DNA from: an uncultured Paracoccaceae bacterium
Lineage (GTDB): Bacteria; Pseudomonadota; Alphaproteobacteria; Rhodobacterales; Rhodobacteraceae
Direction: 5' to 3'
DNA length: 7,749 nucleotides
Assembly (NCBI GenBank): GCA_937952085.1
Contig: CALFYQ010000312.1
Coordinates: 1-7,749, forward strand
In this document: positions 1-6,738 of the stretch, in pieces
How positions within the stretch are numbered: the first letter of the stretch is position 1
Layout: every line of letters begins with the position of its first letter
Position numbers and translations under genes: made by a program
Notes under the pieces: generated by a model
Told to the model about the DNA's origin: nothing
The model's database searches: none
Seen by the model: the letters and a program-made list of their open reading frames with translations, nothing else

Positions 1-18
1 GCCGCCGCCGCCGCCGCG
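1..18. repeat. Short GCC trinucleotide run
   Basis: Five GCC units in a row followed by GCG, at the window's left edge, so the tract may continue outside. It lies in the 108 bases beyond the last operon gene, where I see no supportable gene. It could be low-complexity coding sequence (a Pro, Ala or Gly run, depending on frame) of a neighbouring gene cut by the edge. Confidence 0.4.
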
Positions 19-108
19 GGCCTTTGCCTTCCATGTCAAGCGCGACGGCGAGCGATCCTTTTGGCGAATCCTGAACTCGCCGGGAAATTTTTACGGCGGA
101 AGCGCGGT

Positions 109-1392
109 TTATGGCACCCTGTTCTTCGGTTCTTCGGCGGAAAGATAGCCGGCGGCGGCCAGCACATGGGTGCGAAGAACATGAGCGAACTCGTCAACCG
201 AGACGGATTCGTTGGGCATGCCCATGCCCTCCGGTGAGCAGCCGTAGACGTAGGAGGGCACGCCCTTGATCCGCCAGTAGCGGGCGTCCGTGCCGCCGAG
301 ATTGACGATGGGCTGAGGCCGCACGCCCTGAAGGCTCTCCGCCGCGTCGGCGAGGCGGCCGACCATCTCGTGATCCGGGTCCGAGCAGGTCGGGTCCATC
401 GTGAAGTGCTGCATGTCCTCCACGGTCACTTCCGGATAGCGCGCGGCGATGGCCTGGACGGCTTCGCGAAGCTGCGCGGCGGTGGTGCCGACCGGCATCC
501 TTATGTCCGCCTCGAAGGTCACGTCGCCCGGCGTCATGTTGACCTTTACGCCGCCGGAAATGACGCCGATGTTGAGGGTCACGCGGCGGAGCACCGCCGG
601 CGCGCCCTTGCCGAGCGCCCGCTCGATCGCCGCCTCCACCTCCGGCGCGGAGAGGACCCGGGCGACGCTCTCGGGCATCTCGACCGGGATCTCTTCCAGC
701 GCCTCGAGATCCAGCATCAGCCGGGCGGCGATGCGCGTGGCGCTCTTCGAAAGATGCGGATAGGCGCCGTGTCCGCCCGGCGTGCGGACCCGGAAACGGA
801 ACCAGGTGGGGGACTTCTCGCCAAACCGAACCGTCCATGGGCTGGAGGGCTCGGAGTTCAGCAGGCAGTCGCCAAGGACGAGCTCGGGGTGGGTTTCAAC
901 GAGATACCCAGCGCCCCAGCGCCCGCCCGTCTCTTCGTCAGACACCACCGTCAGCGTGACCTTGCCGGCGAGGTCGGGCGCAAGTTCACGGAGCGCGAGA
1001 TAGGTGAAGATCATCGCGGTGGTGCCGCATTTCATGTCCACCGTGCCGCGGCCGTGGACACGCCCCTCGGCGAGATCGCCCGAGAGCGGGTCTCGCGTCC
1101 AGTGCTCGCGCGGGCCCGGCGGGAAGACGTCGATATGGCCATTGAGGATCAGATGGCGGCCGCCGGGCGCGAAGCTTTCGGAGGCCACGAGGTTCGGCAT
1201 GGTCGGCTGCGGCGCGATCACCCGAGGCGTGACGCCCTTCGCCGCGAGAAAGGCGCGGATGAACTCCGCCCCCTCCTCGGTGTTTCCCGGCGGGTTGTAG
1301 GTGTCGATGCGGGTGAACTCCTGCAGGAAGCGGATCGCCTCCGGCCGGAGCGTTTCGACCAGCGCGAGGATCTCGTCTCGTGAGCGCGTCAT
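109..1392 (-). CDS. M20-family metallohydrolase (ArgE/DapE/carboxypeptidase-like amidohydrolase)
   Basis: A predicted cytoplasmic amidohydrolase of 427 residues, the normal length for M20 enzymes, which cleave peptide or N-acyl amide bonds with a two-metal centre. Visible landmarks in order are GHID (His86, Asp88), the bridging Asp119 in RGTVDMKCG, the catalytic Glu153 and metal Glu154 in SDEETGG, Glu181 in NSEP, the dimerisation-domain GGHGAYP (His208), GGTDARYW (367-373), and a closing PNE (393-395). The last metal-binding His normally lies four residues before that Glu (HxPxE); here the position is Gly391, so one metal ligand looks absent or replaced. No signal peptide is seen. The ATG at 1392 has AAGGAA (1399-1404) six bases upstream and lies 30 bases after the preceding ATPase gene, so it reads as the last gene of the transporter operon. 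The stop is TAA. It probably processes what the transporter imports; the substrate is unknown. Confidence 0.92.
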   Translation of the reverse strand: MTRSRDEILALVETLRPEAIRFLQEFTRIDTYNPPGNTEEGAEFIRAFLAAKGVTPRVIAPQPTMPNLVASESFAPGGRHLILNGHIDVFPPGPREHWTRDPLSGDLAEGRVHGRGTVDMKCGTTAMIFTYLALRELAPDLAGKVTLTVVSDEETGGRWGAGYLVETHPELVLGDCLLNSEPSSPWTVRFGEKSPTWFRFRVRTPGGHGAYPHLSKSATRIAARLMLDLEALEEIPVEMPESVARVLSAPEVEAAIERALGKGAPAVLRRVTLNIGVISGGVKVNMTPGDVTFEADIRMPVGTTAAQLREAVQAIAARYPEVTVEDMQHFTMDPTCSDPDHEMVGRLADAAESLQGVRPQPIVNLGGTDARYWRIKGVPSYVYGCSPEGMGMPNESVSVDEFAHVLRTHVLAAAGYLSAEEPKNRVP

Positions 1393-1398
1393 ATGCGG

Positions 1399-1404
1399 TT
1401 CCTT
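1399..1404 (-). promoter_or_regulatory. Ribosome binding site for the distal M20 gene
   Basis: AAGGAA on the minus strand, six bases before the ATG at 1392. It sits in the 30-base gap after the ATPase stop codon and supports that ATG as the start. Confidence 0.6.
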
Positions 1405-1422
1405 GCCTCTGATTGGGGCCGG

Positions 1423-2199
1423 TCAGGGGACCGGGATCGCGGCGATGAGCCGCCGGGTGTAGTCGTGCTGCGGCCGCGTCAGGATCGCTTCAGGCGTCCC
1501 CCGCTCGATGAAGGCGCCCTCGAGCATCACTGCGACCTCGTCGCAGAAGCCGCCGATCAACGAGAGGTCATGAGTGATGAAGGCGAGGGCGAGGCCCTCC
1601 TCCTCCACCAGCCGGCGGAGGAGCCGGATCACCCCGGCCCGCGCCGACATGTCGAGCATCGAGACCGGCTCGTCCGCAACCAGGGCGCGCGGCCCGAGGA
1701 CGAGGGCGCGGGCGATGGCGACGCGCTGTCGCTGACCGCCGGAAAGCTCGTGCGGCAGCTTGTCGAGGAAGGCGGCGCCGGGTCTCAGCTCCGCCGCCTC
1801 CAGCGCCGCGGCGGCGCGGTCGCGCCGCTCCGCCGACGCGCCGAGGCCATGGATGAGCAGCGGCTCCGCCACGGTTCGACCTACCGCGAAGCGCGGGTTG
1901 AGGGAGCCGAACGGGTCCTGGAAGATCATCTGCACGGCCCGGCGGAAGCCTTTCAGCCCGGCGCCGCGCAGCGTGGCGAGATCGGCGCCGGAGAAGAGGA
2001 TTCGGCCGGCGCTCGGCGTCTCGGCGCGGACCATCATGTTGGCGAGCGTGCTCTTGCCGCTGCCGCTCTGCCCGACGATGCCGAGAACGCGGCCGGGGAC
2101 GAGATCGAAGGAGACGCCGCGCACCGCATCGACGCGCTTTCCCCGCGCGTGAAAGCGCTTCTCGACGGCGTCGAAGCGGAGGATCGGCTCAGCCGGCAT
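1423..2199 (-). CDS. Peptide/nickel-type ABC transporter ATPase, DppF/OppF/NikE-like, short form
   Basis: Nucleotide-binding subunit that, paired with the neighbouring ATPase, powers import at the inner face of the membrane. The 258 residues carry a full motif set: Walker A GQSGSGKS (43-50), Q-loop FQDPFGSLNPR (Gln94), signature LSGGQRQR (152-159), Walker B ALVADE (172-177), D-loop SMLD (180-183) and the switch His210 in ITHD. FQDPFGSLNP is typical of the DppF/OppF side of the pair. The protein stops just after the HDYTRRL element (245-251), so it lacks the roughly 70-residue cysteine-containing tail usual in DppF/OppF. NikE-type subunits are similarly short, so this need not be damage. The ATG at 2199 overlaps the upstream gene by 11 bases and has GAGGAGG nine bases before it. 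The frame stays open further upstream, but that extension lies inside the DppD-like gene and lacks ABC features. Confidence 0.94.
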   Translation of the reverse strand: MPAEPILRFDAVEKRFHARGKRVDAVRGVSFDLVPGRVLGIVGQSGSGKSTLANMMVRAETPSAGRILFSGADLATLRGAGLKGFRRAVQMIFQDPFGSLNPRFAVGRTVAEPLLIHGLGASAERRDRAAAALEAAELRPGAAFLDKLPHELSGGQRQRVAIARALVLGPRALVADEPVSMLDMSARAGVIRLLRRLVEEEGLALAFITHDLSLIGGFCDEVAVMLEGAFIERGTPEAILTRPQHDYTRRLIAAIPVP

Positions 2200-3175
2200 T
2201 CGACCAGACCTCCTCGTCTTGCGCCTCGCGCCAGAGCGCGTCCCGCTCGGCGGCCCGATGGCAGAGCACGAGCCGGCCCTCGGCGGCGGCGAGCGGCGGC
2301 CGCTCGAAGGCGCATCGGGGCTCGGCGAAGGGGCAGCGCGCCGCGAAGGCGCAGCCCGGCGGCGGCGGGGCGAGCGAAGGCGGCGCGCCCTCGATGGAGA
2401 CGATGCGGCGCGACGGCTCCCTGATGTCCGGAACGGAACGGCGGAGGCCCATCGAATAGGGATGCGCAGGCCGGGCCAGCACATCGGCGGTGCGCCCGGT
2501 TTCGACGATCTGACCGGCGTAGAGCACCGCGATCCGCTCGCAAAGCTCCGAGACGACGGCGATGTCGTGGCTGACGAAGATCAGCGCCATGCCGCGCTCC
2601 GCCTTCGCCTCCCGGAGAAGGCCGAGGAGCTGCCGTTGCACCAGCACGTCAAGCCCCGTGGTCGGCTCGTCGGCGACGAGGAGCTTCGGCTTGAAGAGGA
2701 GGGAAAGCGCGATGGTCGCCCGCTGCCGCATGCCGCCGGAGAATTCGTGCGGGAAATGGCCGAGCCAGCGCTCTTCGAGGCCGACCCGCGCGAAAAGCTC
2801 CGCCGCCCGCCGCTCCAGCGCGCCGGTCCGATGCGCGCGCCAGGTGAGGTCGAACTGATGGGCGAGGTCCCGCACCGGGTCGAGCGCGTTCATCGCCCCC
2901 TGGGGCACATAGGCCAGATCCACCCAGCGGCGACGGCGAAGCGCCTCCGTAGGGAGGGCGAGAAGATCCGCCCCGTCGAAGCCGACGCCTCCGCCGGTGA
3001 TTCGCGCGGCGCGCGGCAGGAGCCGGAGCAACGCCAGCGCCAGAGTCGTCTTGCCGGAGCCTGACTCGCCGACGAGGCCGAGGCTCTCGCCCGGCCCAAG
3101 CGCCAGCGAGACATCCCGGAGCGCCTCGGCGTCGCCATAGCTCAGCGAGAGCTGGTCGATCCGCAGGAGGCTCAT
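2189..3175 (-). CDS. Dipeptide/oligopeptide ABC transporter ATPase, DppD/OppD-like
   Basis: The other nucleotide-binding subunit of the importer, 328 residues, full length for DppD/OppD. Motifs in order: Walker A GESGSGKT (36-43), Q-loop YVPQGAMNALDP (Gln92), signature FSGGMRQR (145-152), Walker B LLVADE (165-170), D-loop TGLD, and His203 in VSHD. YVPQGAMNALDP is the DppD/OppD-side Q-loop form. The C-terminal oligopeptide-transporter domain is intact: PAHPYSMGL (236-244), then Cys275, Cys281, Cys288 and Cys305. A cysteine set in this place binds a [4Fe-4S] cluster in a structurally studied DppD, so the same is plausible here. The ATG at 3175 overlaps the permease stop as ATGA. The frame continues open to about 3595, but that part is out of frame with the permease and has no ABC features. 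The 3' end overlaps the next ATPase by 11 bases. Confidence 0.95.
   Translation of the reverse strand: MSLLRIDQLSLSYGDAEALRDVSLALGPGESLGLVGESGSGKTTLALALLRLLPRAARITGGGVGFDGADLLALPTEALRRRRWVDLAYVPQGAMNALDPVRDLAHQFDLTWRAHRTGALERRAAELFARVGLEERWLGHFPHEFSGGMRQRATIALSLLFKPKLLVADEPTTGLDVLVQRQLLGLLREAKAERGMALIFVSHDIAVVSELCERIAVLYAGQIVETGRTADVLARPAHPYSMGLRRSVPDIREPSRRIVSIEGAPPSLAPPPPGCAFAARCPFAEPRCAFERPPLAAAEGRLVLCHRAAERDALWREAQDEEVWSNAG
2209..2215 (-). promoter_or_regulatory. Ribosome binding site for the DppF-like gene
   Basis: GAGGAGG on the minus strand, nine bases before the ATG at 2199 and inside the 3' end of the DppD-like gene. It decides against the longer upstream open frame and fits coupled translation of the two ATPases. 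Confidence 0.65.
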
Positions 3176-4020
3176 CGCGCCAGCCTCGGATTGGCGATCA
3201 GCTCCCAGTCCCGCGCCATCAGGAAGACCGAGATGACGAAGAGCGTGATGCAGAGGCCCGGCGGAACCGTCCACCACCAGGCGCGGCTGATCGAGCCGGT
3301 GACATAGGCGTCGTAGAGCATCGAGCCCCAGGAGACGAGCGAGGGGTCGCCGAAGCCAAGGAAGGAGAGGCTCGCCTCCGAGAGCACGGCGTAGGCGATG
3401 CCGATGGCGGTATAGAGCAGCACCATCGGCATCAGGTTCGGCAGGATGTGGACATACATGACCCGAAGGTCGGATGCGCCGGCCACCTGCGCGGCGCGGA
3501 TATAGGGACGTTCGCGGAGCGAGAGCGCCTGGGATCGGACGACGCGCGCGACCGAGCGCCAAAGGAGGCAGGAGATCGTCAGCACCATGTTCCAAATCGA
3601 CGGTTCGAGGAGCGCGACGAGGAGGACGGCGAAGGGGAAGAAGGGGATGCCGAAGGCGATGTCGGTCAGGCGCATCAGCAGCGCATCCACCCAGCCGCGG
3701 AAATAGCCGGCGAACAGGCCGACATTCGCGCCGATGAAGACGATGATGAGCGCCGAAAGCAGGCCGACGCCTATGGATACACGGGAGCCGGCGATGATCT
3801 GGCTGAGGATGTCCCGCCCGTAGTAGTTGGTGCCGAGCGGGAAATCGCCGCCGGGAGGGCGCATCCGCTGCATGCCACCCGAAGCGTCATAGTTGATCGC
3901 CAGAGGGTCGAGCGGCGCCAGCGCCGGCGCGGCGAGCGCGATCAGGCAGAAGGCGAGGAAGAGCCCGAGCCCGACGCGCCCCGAAAGCGTGGTGAAGCCG
4001 AGAAAGCCGCGCTCAGGCAT
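3172..4020 (-). CDS. Dipeptide/oligopeptide ABC transporter permease, DppC/OppC-like
   Basis: Inner-membrane permease subunit of 282 residues, typical for DppC. The first membrane segment is near residues 15-36. It is followed by the family hallmark PLGTNYYGRDILSQIIAGSR (61-80), which precedes the transport domain. Further hydrophobic segments lie near 83-105, 123-150, 198-216 and 252-268. The EAA-type coupling loop that contacts the ATPases is at about 173-195 (YIRAAQVAGAS, ending ILPN). SFLGFGDPSLVSWGSML (219-235) is another DppC signature. The ATG at 4020 overlaps the end of the DppB-like gene by eight bases (ATGCCTGA). No good Shine-Dalgarno precedes it, so translation is probably coupled to the gene before. 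Confidence 0.95.
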   Translation of the reverse strand: MPERGFLGFTTLSGRVGLGLFLAFCLIALAAPALAPLDPLAINYDASGGMQRMRPPGGDFPLGTNYYGRDILSQIIAGSRVSIGVGLLSALIIVFIGANVGLFAGYFRGWVDALLMRLTDIAFGIPFFPFAVLLVALLEPSIWNMVLTISCLLWRSVARVVRSQALSLRERPYIRAAQVAGASDLRVMYVHILPNLMPMVLLYTAIGIAYAVLSEASLSFLGFGDPSLVSWGSMLYDAYVTGSISRAWWWTVPPGLCITLFVISVFLMARDWELIANPRLAR

Positions 4021-4999
4021 CGCGGATCCGCGGGTCGAGCAGGGCGTAGAGGAGATCGACGAGGAAGTTCACGACGACGACGATCGCCGCCATCAGCAGG
4101 AAAGCCGCTTGCGCCACCGGATAGTCCCGCTGGGTGACGCTCTCCACCATCAGCCGGCCCATGCCGGGCCAAGAGAACACCATCTCGATCAGGATCTGCC
4201 CGCCGAAGGCGAAGCTCACCATGATGCCGACATAGGTGACGACCGGCAGCATGGCGTTGCGCCTGGCGATGCGGCGCACCCGGCGGTCCGGCAGGCCGCG
4301 CGCCTCGGCATAGGAGATGTAATCCTCGGTCCGCGCCTCGAGCATCGAAGTCCTCATGATCATCAGCGGATCGGCGAGGAAGTAGAGAACGGCCGCCGTC
4401 ACCGGCAGGACGAGATGGCGGAGAAAGTCGAAGCCCGGCAATTCCTCCCACCAGGTTTCGGGAAAGAAGGCCGGAGTGCGGATGCCGCCGATCGGGAACC
4501 AGCCCAGGCTGTAGCTGAACGCCATCAGGAGCACGATGCCGATCCAGAAGGCGGGGAGGGAGCGAAGCACAAGAACGAGAAGCGCGCCGCCGAATTCCGC
4601 CGCCCCGCCCCGCCGCCAGCCGAGCCAGGCGCCGAGGAGAACGCCGCCAACGACCGAAATCGCCGTCGCCGGCGCCATCAGGATCAGCGTGTTGACCAAG
4701 GCAGGCGCCAGCACCTCCGTCGCCGGCTGGCGGAAGGTGAAGGAAAGGCCGAACTCCCCGGTCAGGAGGTTGCCGAGGTAGCGGAGGTATTGGGCTCCCA
4801 TCGGGTCGTCGAGCCGCCACTCGGCGCGGAGCCGCGCTACCGCATCAGGCGGAAGCTGCCCGGTGCCGAGGAGCGCCGTCGTCGGATCCCCCGGCAGCAG
4901 CCGGAACATCAGCCAGATGATCGTCGCGAGCACCCAGAGGGTGAGACCCGACTGGATCGCCCGCGAGATCAGCGCCCGGCCCCGGGCCTTCGTCGTCAC
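4013..4999 (-). CDS. Dipeptide/oligopeptide ABC transporter permease, DppB/OppB-like
   Basis: Inner-membrane permease of 328 residues that pairs with the DppC-like subunit to form the channel. The first membrane helix (about 17-35) runs into RLLPGDP (33-39), the standard DppB/OppB hallmark. The periplasmic stretch contains YLRYLGNLLTGEFGLSF (71-87). Five more hydrophobic segments lie near 103-125, 137-165, 195-213, 253-273 and 297-320. The EAA loop is at about 228-251 (AEARGLPDRRVRRIARRNAML), and the protein ends with the usual DPRIR. I use the GTG at 4999, three bases after the solute-binding gene's stop. The first ATG lies inside helix 1 and would destroy it. There is no clear Shine-Dalgarno before the GTG, so coupled translation is likely. 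Confidence 0.94.
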   Translation of the reverse strand: MTTKARGRALISRAIQSGLTLWVLATIIWLMFRLLPGDPTTALLGTGQLPPDAVARLRAEWRLDDPMGAQYLRYLGNLLTGEFGLSFTFRQPATEVLAPALVNTLILMAPATAISVVGGVLLGAWLGWRRGGAAEFGGALLVLVLRSLPAFWIGIVLLMAFSYSLGWFPIGGIRTPAFFPETWWEELPGFDFLRHLVLPVTAAVLYFLADPLMIMRTSMLEARTEDYISYAEARGLPDRRVRRIARRNAMLPVVTYVGIMVSFAFGGQILIEMVFSWPGMGRLMVESVTQRDYPVAQAAFLLMAAIVVVVNFLVDLLYALLDPRIRDA

Positions 5000-5002
5000 G
5001 GT

Positions 5003-6679
5003 TCAGCCGGCGGGGTAGTGGAGCCGGCCTTCGGCGTCCCAGGTGTAGCCGGCGTCGGCGAGCGCCTGCCGCGCTTTCTCGATGGAGAAATCGGGCATCG
5101 GCAGGTTCGGGTTCGACCAGAACTCGTTGGCGCCAGTGATGACCGTATTGGTCGCCGGCACCGCCCCGAGCCCGCTGAACACGACCTCCACCAGCTCCTT
5201 TCGGTCCGTCGCGTGCTGGAGCGCCATGCGGAAGGCCGGGTCGCTGATCGGCGCCATGTCCATGTTGAGCCGGATTTCGTGCATGCCGTGGCTCGGCACG
5301 GAGACGACCTCGAGGTCGGGGTGCTCGGCCATCCGCTTCGCCTGCTCGCCGTCGATGTTCCAGCCGAGCATGTCGAGCGCGCCGCTCTCCATCATCGCGA
5401 GCTGGTTCTCGATGTTCGGCACGAAGAGCCAGATCACCCCGTCCACCGCGGGCGGGAGGAAGAAGTGCTTGTTGGTCTCGAGCTGGAGATACTCGCCCTT
5501 CCGCCACTCGATAAACTTGAAGCCGCCATAGCCGACCGGCGCCTCGTTCGGCCAGTCGGCCGGCGAGGCGAGCCCCTCCGGCAGCGCCTGCCAGACATGG
5601 CGGGGCGCGACGAAGCAGAAGCCGAGCACGTTCGGCACGAAGGAGGCGGAGGGTTGCTTCAGTTTGAAGCGCACGGTCGCCGGATCGACGATCTCGAGGC
5701 TCTCCACCACTTCCGGCACTCGGGCGAACGCGGGGAACTTCCATTCCATGATGAAGTCGAAGGTGAACTTCACGTCCTCCACCGTCACCGGCGCGCCATC
5801 GTCGAAGACCATGCCGGGGCGGAGCTTCACATCCACCGTGGTCGGGTCCACGACGCTCCAGCTTTCCGCCGCCCAGGGCTCGACATCGCCGTTCGGGCCG
5901 CGGGTGACGAAGGTCGGATAGATCCAGCGCAGCAGCGTGGCGTTGAAGATCTCCGGCGTCGCGAACGGATTTAGCGTGACGATCTCGGTGAAGTTCGCGG
6001 TGCGCGCCACCTTGCGGGAGGTGAGCGGTTTCATCTTGTAGTAAGTCCACGGAATGTAGGACATGCCGACACCGGAGGCGAGCGTCGGCACCACCCCTTC
6101 CCAGCGGGCCTTGTTGTAGGGCTGGGTCGCATTGCGGAAGGTGAGGACAAGGATCGGGTTGTCCGCGGCCAGCATTTCCTGGCATTTCCAGACCAGTTCG
6201 CGGCGCGTCTCCGGGTCCATCTCGGCGCGCTGGGCGTCGTTGACGGCGTCGTAGTCGGCGTTGTCGTAGTTGCCGTAGTTTAACCCGCCCTTGATCTTGC
6301 GGCGGGAGTTGAAGAACTCCGTGAGGAAGTAGTCCGGGTCGATCCGGTCCGGCGCGCCGCCCCAGGAGACGCCAACGGCGTGCGGCGTGTTGTGCTCGCC
6401 GATCACCTCGGCCATCAGCGTCTGCGCCGTTCCCTGCTTCAGGTCCACCTCGACGCCGAGTTGGCTCCAGGTGTTCGCGATCAGCCGGCTGATCTCGATG
6501 TAATCCGGCCAGTTCGGCGCGAAGAAGGTGATTGGCGGCACAGGCCCGTTCGGCGCGGCCTGCTGCGCGGCGGCGCGCGTGAGCGCGCCTTCGAGCGCCA
6601 GAAGGGTGGAAGCGGGAACGGCCGCGCCGCCCATTCCGGCGGTCAGCGCATGGAGGAAGCTGCGTCGCGAATAGGTCAT
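5003..6679 (-). CDS. Periplasmic peptide-type solute-binding protein (SBP family 5), Tat-exported, apparently circularly permuted
   Basis: The 558-residue extracytoplasmic receptor for the importer. It starts with a Tat signal: SRRSFLH at 4-10, a hydrophobic stretch to about 32, and likely cleavage near residues 38-42. No lipobox is seen. The family blocks are out of order. Residues 48-215 (bases 6035-6538) match the usual C-terminal part: LGVEVDL (74-80), SWGGAPDRIDPDYF (105-118), NYGNYDNADYD (134-144) and RRELVWKCQEML (159-170). Residues 226-558 then give the usual start: EPWAAESW (267-274), LRPGMVFDDGAPVTVEDVKF (286-305), GYGGFKF (383-389), DPAFRMALQHATDR (480-493) and EKARQALADAGY (534-545). 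The ATG at 6679 has AGGGA seven bases upstream. An in-frame ATG at 6742 has a better GGAGG and an ATGA overlap and would add 21 residues; their less biased codons and the Tat spacing favour 6679. Confidence 0.93.
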   Translation of the reverse strand: MTYSRRSFLHALTAGMGGAAVPASTLLALEGALTRAAAQQAAPNGPVPPITFFAPNWPDYIEISRLIANTWSQLGVEVDLKQGTAQTLMAEVIGEHNTPHAVGVSWGGAPDRIDPDYFLTEFFNSRRKIKGGLNYGNYDNADYDAVNDAQRAEMDPETRRELVWKCQEMLAADNPILVLTFRNATQPYNKARWEGVVPTLASGVGMSYIPWTYYKMKPLTSRKVARTANFTEIVTLNPFATPEIFNATLLRWIYPTFVTRGPNGDVEPWAAESWSVVDPTTVDVKLRPGMVFDDGAPVTVEDVKFTFDFIMEWKFPAFARVPEVVESLEIVDPATVRFKLKQPSASFVPNVLGFCFVAPRHVWQALPEGLASPADWPNEAPVGYGGFKFIEWRKGEYLQLETNKHFFLPPAVDGVIWLFVPNIENQLAMMESGALDMLGWNIDGEQAKRMAEHPDLEVVSVPSHGMHEIRLNMDMAPISDPAFRMALQHATDRKELVEVVFSGLGAVPATNTVITGANEFWSNPNLPMPDFSIEKARQALADAGYTWDAEGRLHYPAG

Positions 6680-6686
6680 GATTGCG

Positions 6687-6691
6687 TCCCT
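6687..6691 (-). promoter_or_regulatory. Candidate ribosome binding site for the Tat-spaced start of the solute-binding gene
   Basis: AGGGA on the minus strand, seven bases before the ATG at 6679, which gives a short Tat n-region. It competes with a stronger site before the upstream in-frame ATG at 6742. Confidence 0.45.
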
Positions 6692-6738
6692 GTCTTCGGA
6701 GCCGTTGCTATTGGTTCGGTTGCGTCCCGCCGCCGGCG

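Noticed and set aside
20..40. TTGACA on the minus strand (positions 35-40), resembling a -35 box.
   Set aside because: The sequence 17 bases downstream is the GCC/GGC run, with nothing like a -10 element, and no gene start is visible.
78..98. Possible terminator after the last operon gene: CGCCG and CGGCG around an AT-rich loop.
   Set aside because: The stem is only five base pairs with an 11-base loop, and no T-run follows it on the minus strand. It is too weak to call.
370..2424. Long plus-strand open frames opposite the M20 and DppF-like genes (370-1383 and 1393-2424).
   Set aside because: Both are mirror frames of genes with complete motif sets. Their translations are Arg/His/Asp-rich and carry no family signature.
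3176..3595. Upstream extension of the DppD-like frame to 3595.
   Set aside because: It overlaps the DppC-like EAA loop and last membrane segments in another frame and has no ABC motif. The ATGA junction at 3172-3175 explains the real start.
3893..5974. A 693-codon open frame on the plus strand, opposite the permeases and the solute-binding gene.
   Set aside because: It lies antisense to three well-supported genes. Its translation is dominated by R, H, E, D and P without any recognisable domain, which is what the opposite strand of GC-rich coding sequence gives. No stop codons is not evidence of coding here.
5003..6679. The odd domain order of the solute-binding gene as a frameshift or fusion of two broken genes.
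   Set aside because: The frame is continuous, the codon use is uniform, each family block appears once, and the two halves together make one complete receptor. A permutation explains this better than a fusion of fragments.
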